Shown: one piece after another, positions 35,041 to 44,337 of the stretch
How positions within the stretch are numbered: the stretch's first letter is position 1
Layout of the letters: each line of letters opens with the position of its first letter
Assembly: GCF_002243645.1 (NCBI RefSeq)
Contig: NZ_CP017704.1
Location: 659,501-723,500 of the forward strand
DNA: 64,000 nt
Direction: 5' to 3'
Source of the DNA: Peribacillus simplex NBRC 15720 = DSM 1321
GTDB lineage: Bacteria > Bacillota > Bacilli > Bacillales > DSM-1321
The notes under the pieces: model-generated
What the model was told of the DNA's origin: nothing
The model's input: the letters and a program-made list of their open reading frames with translations, nothing else
Databases searched by the model: none
Made by a program: the position numbers and the translations under genes

Positions 35041-35130
35041 GCTGGAACGGTAGATGCCGCCGTAACTGATAAAAATGTTAGGAAACCTTGACAGTGTGAG
35101 GGACCAACCAAAAGTCATGCTTTGTTGCAA

Positions 35131-35169
35131 AAAAAAAAGCACTTAACCCCTAGGTAAAGTGCTTTTTTT
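35131..35169. terminator. Bidirectional terminator between the sigma-54 regulator and VOC genes
   Basis: AAGCACTT and AAAGTGCTT stem (GCACTT 35139-35144, AAGTGC 35157-35162) with A8 on one side and T7 on the other. It serves the two convergent genes. Confidence 0.85.
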
Positions 35170-35238
35170 AATTTTTTACCTCATTCGCTTTCTGCATTCT
35201 CCTTATTCTGGAGATGACGCTGCCAACTCAGGCATTCA

Positions 35239-35661
35239 TTATTCTTTAATGTCCCACTGCGGATTCCAAACGACTTCCCAAAGGTGTCCATCAGGGTCTT
35301 GAAAATGTGCAGAGTATCCTCCCCAGAAAGTGTCATGTGCCGGATCGGTTATGATCGCGCCAGCTTTTTTTGCTTTTTCCAACACAATATTCACTTCTTC
35401 TTTACTACCTACATTGTGACCAATGGTAAATTCAGTAGAACTTGTCGGAGACAAAGGAACCTTGGCCTCATGAGCTATATCCCTTCGATTCCATATGGCA
35501 AGCTTTAAGCCACCTTGCAGGTCGAAAAAGGCAACAGCTCCATGCTCAAATTCTTTGCCCACTATTCCTTCTGTTTGAAATCCAAGGCCTTCCCGATAGA
35601 ATTCCAGCGATTTTTCCAAATCATCCACACCTAATGTAATTACAGTAATACGTGGTTTCAT
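35239..35661 (-). CDS. VOC (glyoxalase/dioxygenase) family protein
   Basis: A 140-residue vicinal-oxygen-chelate protein with two beta-alpha-beta-beta-beta modules. The first begins PRITVITLGVDDLEKSLEFY; the second contains GYSAHFQDPDGHLWEVVWNP with the usual metal-binding Glu and DPDG turn. The family covers glyoxalase I, ring-cleavage dioxygenases and antibiotic-binding proteins; substrate cannot be assigned. GAAGGGGG precedes the ATG. Single gene. Confidence 0.88.
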   Translation of the reverse strand: MKPRITVITLGVDDLEKSLEFYREGLGFQTEGIVGKEFEHGAVAFFDLQGGLKLAIWNRRDIAHEAKVPLSPTSSTEFTIGHNVGSKEEVNIVLEKAKKAGAIITDPAHDTFWGGYSAHFQDPDGHLWEVVWNPQWDIKE

Positions 35662-35919
35662 GATTGCCCCCCCTTCTTACTTACTTTCTCCTTCTATTGG
35701 TTACCAATGCATTTAGTTCAAACCAGATCAAAGTAAACAAATTTTTTGTCAATCTAAAATGATCAAATTTAACGAGTCCTAATCAATGAGTCCCTCCTTC
35801 ATACACTTGGTTAATTTTAACATTCCCCATCTTTTTTTTCATTAATTTTACTAATCCATTTTATTAGTATTTTAAGTGTAAAATAACTCTCTACCTACTT
35901 TAACCGCTCTTTATCCATT
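35662..35919. other. Gap between VOC and ABC-F genes
   Basis: A-T-rich spacer with no supported gene or structured element. Confidence 0.4.
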
Positions 35920-35950
35920 AAAAAGTCCCTCTCGATTGAGAGGGGCCTTT
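35917..35950 (-). terminator. Terminator of the ABC-F gene
   Basis: GTCCCTCTC and GAGAGGGGC stem, followed on the minus strand by a T-run (TTTTTAAT). Confidence 0.85.
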
Positions 35951-35962
35951 AATGGATTGCAC

Positions 35963-37591
35963 TTAACTTTCAAGCTCCTTCTTCTTGTTTAAGAGTTGGA
36001 GATATTCCCTATCCAATTCCTCTATTTCCTCTTCCTTCATAACACTGGACAGTTTCCCAAGTGTCTCGATGATTTGCACTTCAATCATAAGAAGTTCAGC
36101 CTGTTTATCTTGATGACCATCCTTGCGAGTAGCCAATTTTGTTGATTCCTGATTGATCGCACTTACTCTCGGAGGTTCATCTTCAAATGAAAGTGAATGG
36201 GTTGCAAGCGATTGGATCAATGAACGATCATGAGTCACAAAAACGATGGTTCCTGGATATGCTTTTAACACTTCGGTTAAAGCCTCTTTAGTATGAATGT
36301 CTAAATAATTTGTAGGTTCATCCAAAACCAGTACATTATAGTTTCCCAAAAAAACTTTTGCTAGGGAAGCCCTGACTCTTTCCCCACCGCTTAAAAGTGA
36401 TATTTGTTTGTGAACGTCATTTCCTTTAAAAGCTAATCGTGATAATAGCGTACGAATAAAAGCTTGATTGTAGGGACTGTCATCCAATATATTTTCAAGA
36501 ACCGTTTTACTTTCATTCAAATTTTCTTGTTGTTGGGCAAAAAATCCAATCTTTGCTGGCTTCGCGACATATAAATCTGGGTGCCGTTCTACTATCTTTT
36601 TCAATAATGTCGTTTTTCCTGAACCATTTTGACCATTGATGGAGAGTCTGCATGCTAGGGGGACATCTCCCAAAATATGTTGTTTCAGCATCCTTGATCC
36701 TACTTTTAGGGAACAACCATTAAATCGAATGACCCTTTTGCTATGCAAAGATGGAAATTCGGAAATATCAAAGATGATAGGGGGATCTTCCCTCGGTTTT
36801 TCTTTTTTTGCTAATTTTTCGATTCGAGTTTCAATCGCTTCAGCAGAACGGTTTAATTTCGCCTTCTGTTTCCCAGCACTGCGTTTATGCAGCCTTGCTT
36901 CTGAATTGCCCATTCGTTTAGGGGCTTTCCTAATTGAATCAGATTTGGCTTGGAGGTTTTGTGCAGCCTGTTTCAACCGGTTCTTTTCGCGGGTATACTC
37001 TTCATATTGCTTATTTTCCTTTTCTGTTTTTGCTTGCTTTTGTTTGATATACGCTTCGTAATTCCCTTCATATACAGTTACCTTTCCTTGCTCAACTTCC
37101 CATATTGTATTACACAGATGATTTAAGAATGCTTTATCATGTGAAGTAAGCAAAATAGCGCCATTAAAAGACTTTAAATCCTTTTCCAATTGTTCAATTC
37201 CGGATATATCTAAATGGCTGGTAGGTTCATCCGCAATCAATACATCCGCATTGGAAGACAGAGCTGCGGCGATTTTTCTTCGAGTACGTTCACCGCCGCT
37301 TATGATTTCTTGATTCTCATTGGGCAGTTTCCATATGCTCGTCAATACCCCGCTTATTTCTTGTTCAGTTTCTTCTATTTGCGGGATATAGCTGACTGTT
37401 CCATAGCTCTCTATATGACCGGAATCGGGTTCCCTAAACCCCGCTAGTATAGAAAGAAGGGTCGTTTTTCCTTCTCCATTCCTACCAACCAAACCAACAC
37501 GGTCATGACTGTAAAGATGAAGTGAATCAACGGAAATCACTTCACGGTTCCCGTAGCATTTCTTTAAATCATTCGCTTTTAAAAATAACAT
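35963..37591 (-). CDS. ABC-F ATPase (Vga/Msr-like ribosomal protection type)
   Basis: Soluble protein of 542 residues with two ABC domains and no membrane segments. Walker A motifs are GRNGEGKT and GQNGSGKT, signatures SGGERTRR and SGGERVRA, Walker B motifs VLIADEPTSHLD and VLVLDEPTNYLD. The linker (about 180-265) is long, charged and coiled, and a C-terminal extension of about 50 residues follows NBD2. This architecture fits antibiotic-resistance ABC-F proteins, which displace drugs bound at the ribosomal peptidyl-transferase centre. Which drug, if any, is not visible. A 5' leader hairpin covering the ribosome binding site suggests induction. Confidence 0.88.
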   Translation of the reverse strand: MLFLKANDLKKCYGNREVISVDSLHLYSHDRVGLVGRNGEGKTTLLSILAGFREPDSGHIESYGTVSYIPQIEETEQEISGVLTSIWKLPNENQEIISGGERTRRKIAAALSSNADVLIADEPTSHLDISGIEQLEKDLKSFNGAILLTSHDKAFLNHLCNTIWEVEQGKVTVYEGNYEAYIKQKQAKTEKENKQYEEYTREKNRLKQAAQNLQAKSDSIRKAPKRMGNSEARLHKRSAGKQKAKLNRSAEAIETRIEKLAKKEKPREDPPIIFDISEFPSLHSKRVIRFNGCSLKVGSRMLKQHILGDVPLACRLSINGQNGSGKTTLLKKIVERHPDLYVAKPAKIGFFAQQQENLNESKTVLENILDDSPYNQAFIRTLLSRLAFKGNDVHKQISLLSGGERVRASLAKVFLGNYNVLVLDEPTNYLDIHTKEALTEVLKAYPGTIVFVTHDRSLIQSLATHSLSFEDEPPRVSAINQESTKLATRKDGHQDKQAELLMIEVQIIETLGKLSSVMKEEEIEELDREYLQLLNKKKELES

Positions 37592-37620
37592 AAAAAATCC
37601 CCCTCTATTTTTCTAGAGAG
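37592..37620 (-). promoter_or_regulatory. Leader hairpin masking the ABC-F ribosome binding site
   Basis: Minus strand CTCTCTA-GAAAAA-TAGAGGGG forms a 7-bp stem (37600-37620) that includes the GAGGGGG ribosome binding site, then ATTTTTT and the ATG. The stem plus T-run could act as translational or transcriptional attenuator. No leader peptide was confirmed. Confidence 0.5.
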
Positions 37621-38045
37621 AGATCGCCTGTTACTAAATTAATATACATAAACCAAATATACCTCATCTGATTTGATAACAGAAAAAGTAGTTGTATATG
37701 AATTAGTACCTATAAACGAACAGACGAATCCCATCTCTAAACATAATCATTAAAAATCTCACAAGGGTATCTAAAAAGATTCTTGTTCAAATGAAAAAGT
37801 GAATTCACTTTACTCACCAATAAATCCGGTAAGCAAAACATAGTGAAGCGTATTTTCATTGAACATATCTAACCGATTACACCCATTGAAATAGATTTAG
37901 ATTTACTGTTTATTTGATAAGATTACTGCTTCATTGTATGAGGTACCTTTTCCTTCCAATGTAATGAATTAATGATTACATATTATTCATATGTTTGTAA
38001 AGCGGATTTATTCCCTTTTTTATTAATATCATAAAAAAGAGAGAA
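37621..38045. other. Gap upstream of the ABC-F gene
   Basis: About 425 bp. It must hold the ABC-F promoter and any leader peptide. I found no supported gene and no clear terminator for the CDF gene. Confidence 0.4.
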
Positions 38046-38915
38046 CTAATTGGGCTCAACATGGACATGAACATCATACACTCCATGATCTTTCATCATT
38101 ACTTTCTCTACATGGGTCGCTATATCATGTGCTTCTTTAATATCCAAGGTAGAATTGACAAGGATGACAACATCAATCACTTCATTATTCCCGTAATTTC
38201 TCCCTTTAATTTCTTTTATTCCCTTGACTCCATCCACTTTTGTAATTACATCCTTATATAGATGAATTTTATTTTCATCAAACCCGTCAGAAAGTTCATG
38301 CGAGGCTTGAATGAAAATATCCCAGGCTGTTTTACATATTAATAATCCAACAATGATGGCAGTAAGGGAATCAAGCCAAGGCATATTTAATTGGGAACCG
38401 AAAATCCCAATAGCTGTTCCGATACTTACCCAAGCATCGGAAATATTATCTTTTGAAGCTGCCATAACAGCTTTACTATTAATTTTTATAGCAAGCTTTT
38501 TATTATATCGGTATACAAAATACATGGCTATTGCTGATAAAACACCTACATACCCTGCAATAATGTCAGGTGATTCCTTACCACCTTTAAGCATGGAAGC
38601 AACTGCATCTATTAAAACTTGTACACCAACAGCAAACATGATAAATGAAGCTACCATCGAAGCAATGGTTTCACTTTTCCAATGACCATAACCATGATCT
38701 TTATCGGGGGGTCTTTGAGCTAGCCTTAAACCGATCAGTACAGCAATGGACGCGATAATATCAGTCGTGTTGTTCAAACCATCCGCTTTTAAGGCCGCTG
38801 AGTCGCTTATGTATCCGATAGCCAGCTTCATGATTGATAGACAAATATAAGCAATTATACTAATGATTGCACCACGTTCGCCTAATTTGAGGTCATTATA
38901 TTTTTGTTCTTCCAT
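38046..38915 (-). CDS. Cation diffusion facilitator (CDF) exporter
   Basis: Divalent metal/proton antiporter of 289 residues with six membrane helices (about 12-205) and a cytoplasmic ferredoxin-like C-terminal domain (about 210-289). Helix 2 holds ALKADGLNNTTDI and helix 5 DNISDAWVS, the positions of the transport-site Asp residues. DHGYGHWKSE follows helix 2. The C-terminal domain ends GVYDVHVHVEPN, with His residues typical of regulatory metal sites. Likely substrates are zinc, iron or manganese; sequence alone does not decide. GGGGGAAG precedes the ATG. Monocistronic. Confidence 0.92.
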   Translation of the reverse strand: MEEQKYNDLKLGERGAIISIIAYICLSIMKLAIGYISDSAALKADGLNNTTDIIASIAVLIGLRLAQRPPDKDHGYGHWKSETIASMVASFIMFAVGVQVLIDAVASMLKGGKESPDIIAGYVGVLSAIAMYFVYRYNKKLAIKINSKAVMAASKDNISDAWVSIGTAIGIFGSQLNMPWLDSLTAIIVGLLICKTAWDIFIQASHELSDGFDENKIHLYKDVITKVDGVKGIKEIKGRNYGNNEVIDVVILVNSTLDIKEAHDIATHVEKVMMKDHGVYDVHVHVEPN

Positions 38916-39120
38916 TCAACTTCCCCCCACAATTAAGTACCTTAATATCATATCAACTTAAAAATGGGTGGGTCTATAGCAACCTTTTTGTATCGCTTTA
39001 TATAAGTAAGTGATATATAACTATGTTGCATAAGGCAAACTATCTGAAAAGAATAATATTGATAAACCCTTGATAAAATCCCCGGATGTCAATGCCGCAA
39101 AATAACGAATTAAGTGAGAT

Positions 39121-40118
39121 TTATATCGTTTTTTCGACTGTAAAACAAAATAAAGTTCCGCTTTCGTTTGATTGCAAAATATATTTTATATGTAGTGTCT
39201 TAGCTATATCCTTAATTATTTTTAAGCCAAGCCCCTTACTTTTACTATCGATATCAAAACCAATCCCATTATCCTTGATACTGACCACATTATTTTCAAT
39301 GGTTATTACAAGTTTATCAGCCCTCGAGTGATTCAACACATTTTGGAAAACGTTATCGAATAACCTTTGGAGCCACAAGTCATTACTTATCCATTCCAGC
39401 TCTCCAATTAATGGATGATATATTAATTCAATACCATTCATGTTATACAAATAACCCCATTTTTTACCATCATTTCTAATAAATCGTTCATATTCACTTC
39501 ATCATTTAAGATATAAGAATTATCTAACGCATCTGTGGATTGAATATTATATTCATTTGTTAATTCTGAAATATAATCTATTTGTTGATATAGTGATTGT
39601 AATAGTGGAGCTTGATCCGTATATTGACCTTCTAAATAAAATAATTGTAATCTTACTGCTGTTAAAGGTGTATTGATGTCATGCCTTAATTTATTTAAGA
39701 GTTCCTTTTTCATTTCCACTTGTTGCTTTAGTTCCAATTCTCGATAGGTCGTTCTTTCAATTAGTAAGTTCACCGATTTAGTTAAGTTCCCGATTTCATC
39801 ATTGCTTTTAATCTCTAATTTATTCGGAACCTCCTCATCACTAGCTAAATTCCTGATGGTTTCATTCAATAGATTTATTTTATTTAATAGCGAGTTAATA
39901 GATTTGGAAAATAAGAAGGCTAACAATAATAATGATAAAATAAATACTCCCAGCATTGTAGGGTATGCAAAGGATTCATGAAAAGGAATGTCATTATTTT
40001 TGGTTTTAAAGGCCAAATCATAAATTACTGACATAAGGATACTGATTAACAGTAATATAAATGGCACGCTAATAACGGCGATAAATAACAATAGCTGGTA
40101 TTTTTTCTTTAATTTCAT
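39121..40118 (-). pseudogene. Sensor histidine kinase, interrupted by a frameshift
   Basis: The 5' part (39438-40118) encodes two membrane helices (about 10-32, 53-70), a HAMP-like linker, and the phospho-acceptor His in LLNKLRHDINTPLTAVRLQL, then stops after MMVKNGVICIT. The next frame (39121-39450) encodes the ATPase domain: NVFQNVLNHSRADKL (N box), SIKDNGIGFD (G1) and SKGLGLKIIKD (G2). Joining them at the A6 run (near 39460) gives a normal kinase of about 330 residues reading MVK(N)WGYLYNMNGIELIY. A -1 shift or one added base restores the frame. Causes could be mutation, sequencing error or slippage. It overlaps the response regulator by 4 bp. Confidence 0.85.
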
Positions 40119-40786
40119 TTCTTTATATAGGTATTCAATCTATACCCTTCTCCATATATATTTTGGATGATCTCACCGGTGTTATCATTGATTTTTGTTC
40201 TAACTTTTTTGATGTGTACATTAATGATATTTTGATTCCTATCTTCGAGCTGCCATAAATATTCAAAGAAATGTTCCTTCGTTAAAATCCGATTCCTATT
40301 TTCATATAAATAAAAAAATATTTTACGCTCTATCGCAGTAAAAACCACTTCATGATGCAAGTCATTATTGAATACCTTTTTATGTTCAGCATCAATATAT
40401 AAATGTTTAATTTGCGTAAAAGTACCATATTGATTATCCAGCAATTTCTGCATTCTTAGTAATAGCTCCCTAGGATCAAAAGGCTTAGTCATATAATCCT
40501 CACCAATTGCCAAGCCTTGGAGTTTGCTATCCATATCATTTCTGGCGGATAGAAAAATAACTGGAATATTTAATCCTAGACTTTTTACTTTATTTGTTAT
40601 TTGATAGCCATCATCTCCTGGCAGCATAACATCCATAATGATTAAATCCACCTCATGGATTATATCTAAAATATCTTTTCCTTCTTTCACCCAACATACA
40701 TTGTACTCTTCACGTTGCAAAATTTTTTTCAATAAATCACCAATCATCAAATCATCTTCAACAATTAAAATATTATATCTTTTCAT
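40115..40786 (-). CDS. OmpR-family response regulator
   Basis: Two-component regulator of 223 residues. The receiver domain (1-120) has the acidic pair in LIVEDD, the phospho-acceptor Asp in LIIMDVMLPG, the switch Ser in IFLSARND and Lys in MTKPFDP. The winged-helix DNA-binding domain (about 130-220) contains LTKEHFFEYLWQ and NVHIKKVRTKI. The second of two start codons was used (AAAGG, 7 nt). It overlaps the kinase gene by 4 bp. The alpha/beta-hydrolase 20 bp upstream probably belongs to the same transcript, which suggests a common stimulus. Confidence 0.93.
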   Translation of the reverse strand: MKRYNILIVEDDLMIGDLLKKILQREEYNVCWVKEGKDILDIIHEVDLIIMDVMLPGDDGYQITNKVKSLGLNIPVIFLSARNDMDSKLQGLAIGEDYMTKPFDPRELLLRMQKLLDNQYGTFTQIKHLYIDAEHKKVFNNDLHHEVVFTAIERKIFFYLYENRNRILTKEHFFEYLWQLEDRNQNIINVHIKKVRTKINDNTGEIIQNIYGEGYRLNTYIKK

Positions 40787-40809
40787 CACAGGGCCTTTCT
40801 TTGTTCAAT

Positions 40810-41775
40810 TCATTTGATAAATTCCATGGCAAGATCATATATCTCATCAGGCACGTATAAATAAATGCTGTGCGTCCCTTTCAGTTTTATTACATCCGAT
40901 TTTAATAGTTTCTCTGCAAACTCCTCATAATCTTCATTCTTTTGTTTTGTATATTTTGAATTTTTATTTTCATCGGCAATCGCATCTAAAAATAAAATGG
41001 GTGTTTCTTTTGGAATCGGCAAGTTAACTGATTTTTCACCATTATTGTAACTCTGGAAAAGCTCTTGCTCCATATCATCATTAAAAAACTGTTTATATGA
41101 TAGTGCTTTATACATTTCCTTTTCATGGTCAGTTAAGAATGATTGCCGAATCACTTCGGGATTATAAACAGCAGAAGGAACAAGACGGTGCAAACCCATT
41201 TTCGTTAACATATTCACTCCTCTTACAGTCAATGAATCTACCATACCCATTTTATGAGTTACATATTGGTGCGGTAAACCAATATCCAAAGCAATAATTC
41301 CCTTTACTTCACTTGGGTATTTTTGTGCCCAGTAAATAGCTTCAATACCTGATACTGAGTGTGGAACCAAAAAATAAGGAGGTTTATTTCCACTTTCAAT
41401 TAACGATTTCCTACTTTGTTCCAATATTGTATCAATATCCCTATCATCATGAAAAACATCACTATATCCATATCCAGCTCTTTCAATGACTGCAATCTTA
41501 TTTTCTTTTGCAAACTTACTATATAACCCTTTCAATTCATAAACAGGAGCAGCAATCCCGGAACCTGACATAAAAACGTATGCATCCTCACCGCTGCCTT
41601 CAGTATATACATTAATTTCTTTGTTATTAAAATCAACGGACATTCCTTCACTAATTAATGATGATTCCTTGCCTTTTTGATAATTATGGTAAATAAAAAC
41701 AGCCATTGCCACAAATATGATAATAGCAATGAAGGTAAAAAATATATTCTTTGATACTTTCAACATTTTTCCCAT
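40810..41775 (-). CDS. Membrane-anchored alpha/beta-hydrolase
   Basis: A 321-residue hydrolase with one N-terminal membrane helix (about 9-30) and an extracytoplasmic alpha/beta-hydrolase domain. GSGIAAPVYEL is the oxyanion region; the elbow reads LVPHSVSGIEA, a GxSxG variant with Pro in place of the first Gly. KGTHSIYLYVPD near the C-terminus supplies the catalytic His. The start was placed at the ATG with AAAGGAG 6 nt upstream; a longer TTG-started frame includes the ribosome binding site. It directly precedes a two-component system whose kinase is frameshifted. Substrate unknown. Confidence 0.85.
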   Translation of the reverse strand: MGKMLKVSKNIFFTFIAIIIFVAMAVFIYHNYQKGKESSLISEGMSVDFNNKEINVYTEGSGEDAYVFMSGSGIAAPVYELKGLYSKFAKENKIAVIERAGYGYSDVFHDDRDIDTILEQSRKSLIESGNKPPYFLVPHSVSGIEAIYWAQKYPSEVKGIIALDIGLPHQYVTHKMGMVDSLTVRGVNMLTKMGLHRLVPSAVYNPEVIRQSFLTDHEKEMYKALSYKQFFNDDMEQELFQSYNNGEKSVNLPIPKETPILFLDAIADENKNSKYTKQKNEDYEEFAEKLLKSDVIKLKGTHSIYLYVPDEIYDLAMEFIK

Positions 41776-41911
41776 ATAGAAAACTCCTTTCAAGTGATAC
41801 AGAAAGGATATATGTTAAAAATAAATTTCTAATTAATTTTCTTTTATATTTACACTTTTCACTTAAGAAAAATTTTAACGACAATGATCAATGACCAGTG
41901 AATTTACATTA

Positions 41912-41934
41912 GAAAAAGCTGCGCCAAGCGCAGC
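41912..41934 (-). terminator. Terminator of the RibD-C/DHFR-like gene
   Basis: GCTGCGC-CAA.-GCGCAGC stem (41918-41924, 41928-41934) followed by TTTTTC on the minus strand. Confidence 0.85.
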
Positions 41935-42000
41935 CTTAACTATTGAAGGAAAGCCCCCCTGAATTTACGAATGAAGTATTAGCAGCCCTCTACCATATTC

Positions 42001-42552
42001 CTAAGTATAAATAATATTATATGTGGGTTTAATCACTCCGTTAGGATATTGTTTCATTTCAACTAAATCTAATTTTAGACTTGGCTTAACGCTGCCGAAA
42101 AGAGGGATGCCTTCACCGATTATTACTGGATTCACTTTAAGCACCAATTGATCAATGAGTTTATGTTTTAATAACGTTCCAGCCAGTTCTCCGCCCCCGC
42201 AAAGCCATAGCTTTCCGTCACCTTGCTGCTTGAGGTTTTCAATAAACGCAACGGCGTTTCCTTCGATAAGTTCTACCTCCTCATTCGATTCAAACTGAAG
42301 GGAGCTTGAAAATATATAATGTTTCAAACCCTTATAACCTGGTTCACCCGGTTTAGCTCCGAATTGAAATCCAAATTCATATGTTTTACTTCCCATCAAT
42401 ACCGCTTCATATTGTTGGATATCGGATAAAAAGTCTGGGACATGATCTCCTTCAAATAAGAAAAAAGAATTATTGATATTCCCTTCGAACATTGCTTGGT
42501 CGGCAATGAAATTATCCAGTGAAACGGCTACATGATATACCAATTCTGCCAC
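42001..42552 (-). CDS. Dihydrofolate reductase/RibD C-terminal family protein
   Basis: A 183-residue NADPH-dependent reductase fold protein of the RibD C-terminal type. It starts VYHVAVSLDNFIAD, has YEAVLMGSKTYEFGFQFG, and KLWLCGGGELAGTLLKHKLID, the nucleotide-binding glycine loop. Such stand-alone proteins (YyaP/YwjB type) occur widely in Bacillus; their substrates are unknown and they need not act on folate. GTG start, 8 nt after GGAGGG. Single gene with terminator. Confidence 0.88.
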   Translation of the reverse strand: MAELVYHVAVSLDNFIADQAMFEGNINNSFFLFEGDHVPDFLSDIQQYEAVLMGSKTYEFGFQFGAKPGEPGYKGLKHYIFSSSLQFESNEEVELIEGNAVAFIENLKQQGDGKLWLCGGGELAGTLLKHKLIDQLVLKVNPVIIGEGIPLFGSVKPSLKLDLVEMKQYPNGVIKPTYNIIYT

Positions 42553-42645
42553 TTAGTCATCCCTCCAAAAGTGATTACACATTTTACATTGACGTAATTT
42601 CATTAGCCTCATATGAACGATGTCCCATAATCTTTATAAAAGGTA

Positions 42646-43491
42646 TCAGATAGCCATATCCATTATTCTTTTGATATGGTCTTCATTTGTTTCGACACCC
42701 ACTTGAGTACATAGGTATTTATTAAGTCTAAGGAATTCCGGGATCATACGTCTCAACGTTTTAATAATTTCATTTGAATTGCGGCCACAATCCCAACTTT
42801 CCAACAGGGATAATTGCGTTCCATCTAATTTACTTCTATTGCCCTCGATTTTTGTCCATACTCCATATGGCACATCTACATGTTCTTCCATTTCCATATA
42901 CCACCCAGACACAATCAGCCACCGTATCCTATCAAGATTGGATAGTGCATATAACATTTCTCTTCTCATAACGGCTCTGTAGGTTTCATGGACAAAAGCA
43001 AGCACCTTTCCTCTCCAATGCTCAACTTCATTAGGTGAAGGTTTATAAACTAGCTTTTCGGATTCCTTAATAACATGACTCATAATATTAAAAGGATCAT
43101 AAATGACTTCAACCTCTTTTAACCAGATGGAGGGAACAATTTCCTCAGGTGCGTGATACCAGCTATCTACTTTCACAAAGGTATTATAATGAGTAACGAC
43201 ATACGGTGAAGAAGGATTGTAGTCTTCGTAAAATGTAACATTTCCCCAATTATTGGCTCTATTCCTTTTTCTCTTTAAAAAATCTGCTTGCCGCTCTGAA
43301 ATAACAATGGTGTGCAAATCTATATCAGAGTAGTTATCATCGTTTCCTTTTGCTAAGGAACCGGCTAGGTAAATAGCCAAAACATCAGTATCTGCTGATA
43401 AATCTTTAAATGCATTTTCCAAAAGAATATCGCGTTGTTTCGGTAAAAATACATCTCTTTCTATATGTTTGCTAACGAATCCCGCACACAA
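42646..43491 (-). CDS. Nucleotidyltransferase-domain protein
   Basis: A protein of about 281 residues with an N-terminal polymerase-beta-like nucleotidyltransferase fold: AIYLAGSLAKGNDDNYSDID, giving the GS motif and the DxD metal pair. The C-terminal part is helical, as in aminoglycoside 6-adenylyltransferase-like proteins. The preferred start is a TTG 6 nt after AAAGGAG; a TTG ten codons earlier lies before that site. The family includes antibiotic-modifying enzymes and many of unknown role, so resistance should not be assumed. Confidence 0.8.
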   Translation of the reverse strand: MCAGFVSKHIERDVFLPKQRDILLENAFKDLSADTDVLAIYLAGSLAKGNDDNYSDIDLHTIVISERQADFLKRKRNRANNWGNVTFYEDYNPSSPYVVTHYNTFVKVDSWYHAPEEIVPSIWLKEVEVIYDPFNIMSHVIKESEKLVYKPSPNEVEHWRGKVLAFVHETYRAVMRREMLYALSNLDRIRWLIVSGWYMEMEEHVDVPYGVWTKIEGNRSKLDGTQLSLLESWDCGRNSNEIIKTLRRMIPEFLRLNKYLCTQVGVETNEDHIKRIMDMAI

Positions 43492-43707
43492 AACCATCTC
43501 CTTTTTTTGTAAAATCGTCAAAGTAATATATATTCGTGAATCAGGAATAAAATCCTTCCGTAGTATTGCCGTGTCAGTGATTTATACTGCTTCTTACCTC
43601 CTTGTTTTCTTGGCTGGATATCAAGGTCCCGCTTTACCGGGCATCTATTCATATTCTCGCCTATGTGGTATTATTTTGAATATTAAGTTAAAAGGAGGCA
43701 TCATTTC

Positions 43708-44034
43708 ATGTTTCTTGCAAATACTCCCGAACCACCCTATTACGCTTGTATTTTCACTTCTCAAAGAAGCGATAAGGATGCCGCAAGCTACAATTCAACC
43801 GCGGAAATCATGGACGAACTTGCCGCTCAACAAGATGGCTATTTAGGCGTCGAAAGCGTAAGAGATCAAAACGGGTTAGGAATTACAGTATCCTATTGGA
43901 AGTCCCTGGATGCCATAAAGCTTTGGAAAGAAAATGCTGCTCACAAAAAGGCACAAGAAAAAGGTATGAAAGATTGGTACTCGTCATACTCAACCCGAAT
44001 TTGCAAGGTTGAAAGGGATTATACAAGCAAATAA
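43708..44034 (+). CDS. Antibiotic biosynthesis monooxygenase (ABM) domain protein
   Basis: A 108-residue dimeric alpha/beta-barrel protein. YYACIFTSQRSDKD opens the first strand, then QQDGYLGVESVRDQNGLGIT and SYWKSLDAIKLWKENAAHKK, all characteristic of the ABM family, and it most resembles B. subtilis YqjZ. Members include quinone monooxygenases and heme-degrading enzymes, but many are uncharacterised. AAAAGGAGG precedes the ATG. Monocistronic, convergent with the GNAT gene. Confidence 0.85.
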   Translation: MFLANTPEPPYYACIFTSQRSDKDAASYNSTAEIMDELAAQQDGYLGVESVRDQNGLGITVSYWKSLDAIKLWKENAAHKKAQEKGMKDWYSSYSTRICKVERDYTSK

Positions 44035-44084
44035 GGAAACTAAGTTTTCATGTACATACATGGTTTTTTACGCATTTCAGCCAT

Positions 44085-44113
44085 TGAAAAAGACCGCTTT
44101 TTTAGCGGTCTCA
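44085..44113. terminator. Terminator between the ABM and GNAT genes
   Basis: GACCGCT-TTTTTT-AGCGGTC stem with an A-run on the left (T-run on the minus strand). It borders directly on repeat family A. Confidence 0.7.
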
Positions 44114-44276
44114 GACTGTAGACAAACTCGAAGAAAAGCGAGTTTGCCTGCAGTTTTTTCTTTAATAAACGTTTCGAAAGCGCACCTAGTGGAGAGACCC
44201 CACAGGCGCAAAGAGCGCCGAGGATGCTCCCCTACCGCCCGCGCAAAGCGAGTGCCCTACGTTCCAATCAACGTTC
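44114..44276 (-). repeat. GC-rich intergenic repeat family A, copy 2
   Basis: Left module: CTGTAGACAAACTCG pairs with CGAGTTTGCCTGCAG and is followed by T6 (44116-44160). Right module (about 44185-44275): inverted copy of the core, seen as GGAGAGACCCCACAGGCGC, AGAGCGCCGAGG and GCGAGTGCCCTACGTTCC. It lies directly after a terminator hairpin. Confidence 0.85.
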
Positions 44277-44337
44277 AAATTTTATAAACCATCAAAAGTA
44301 AAAAACATAACCAAGTTTTCTTTTAAAATCATGATAA

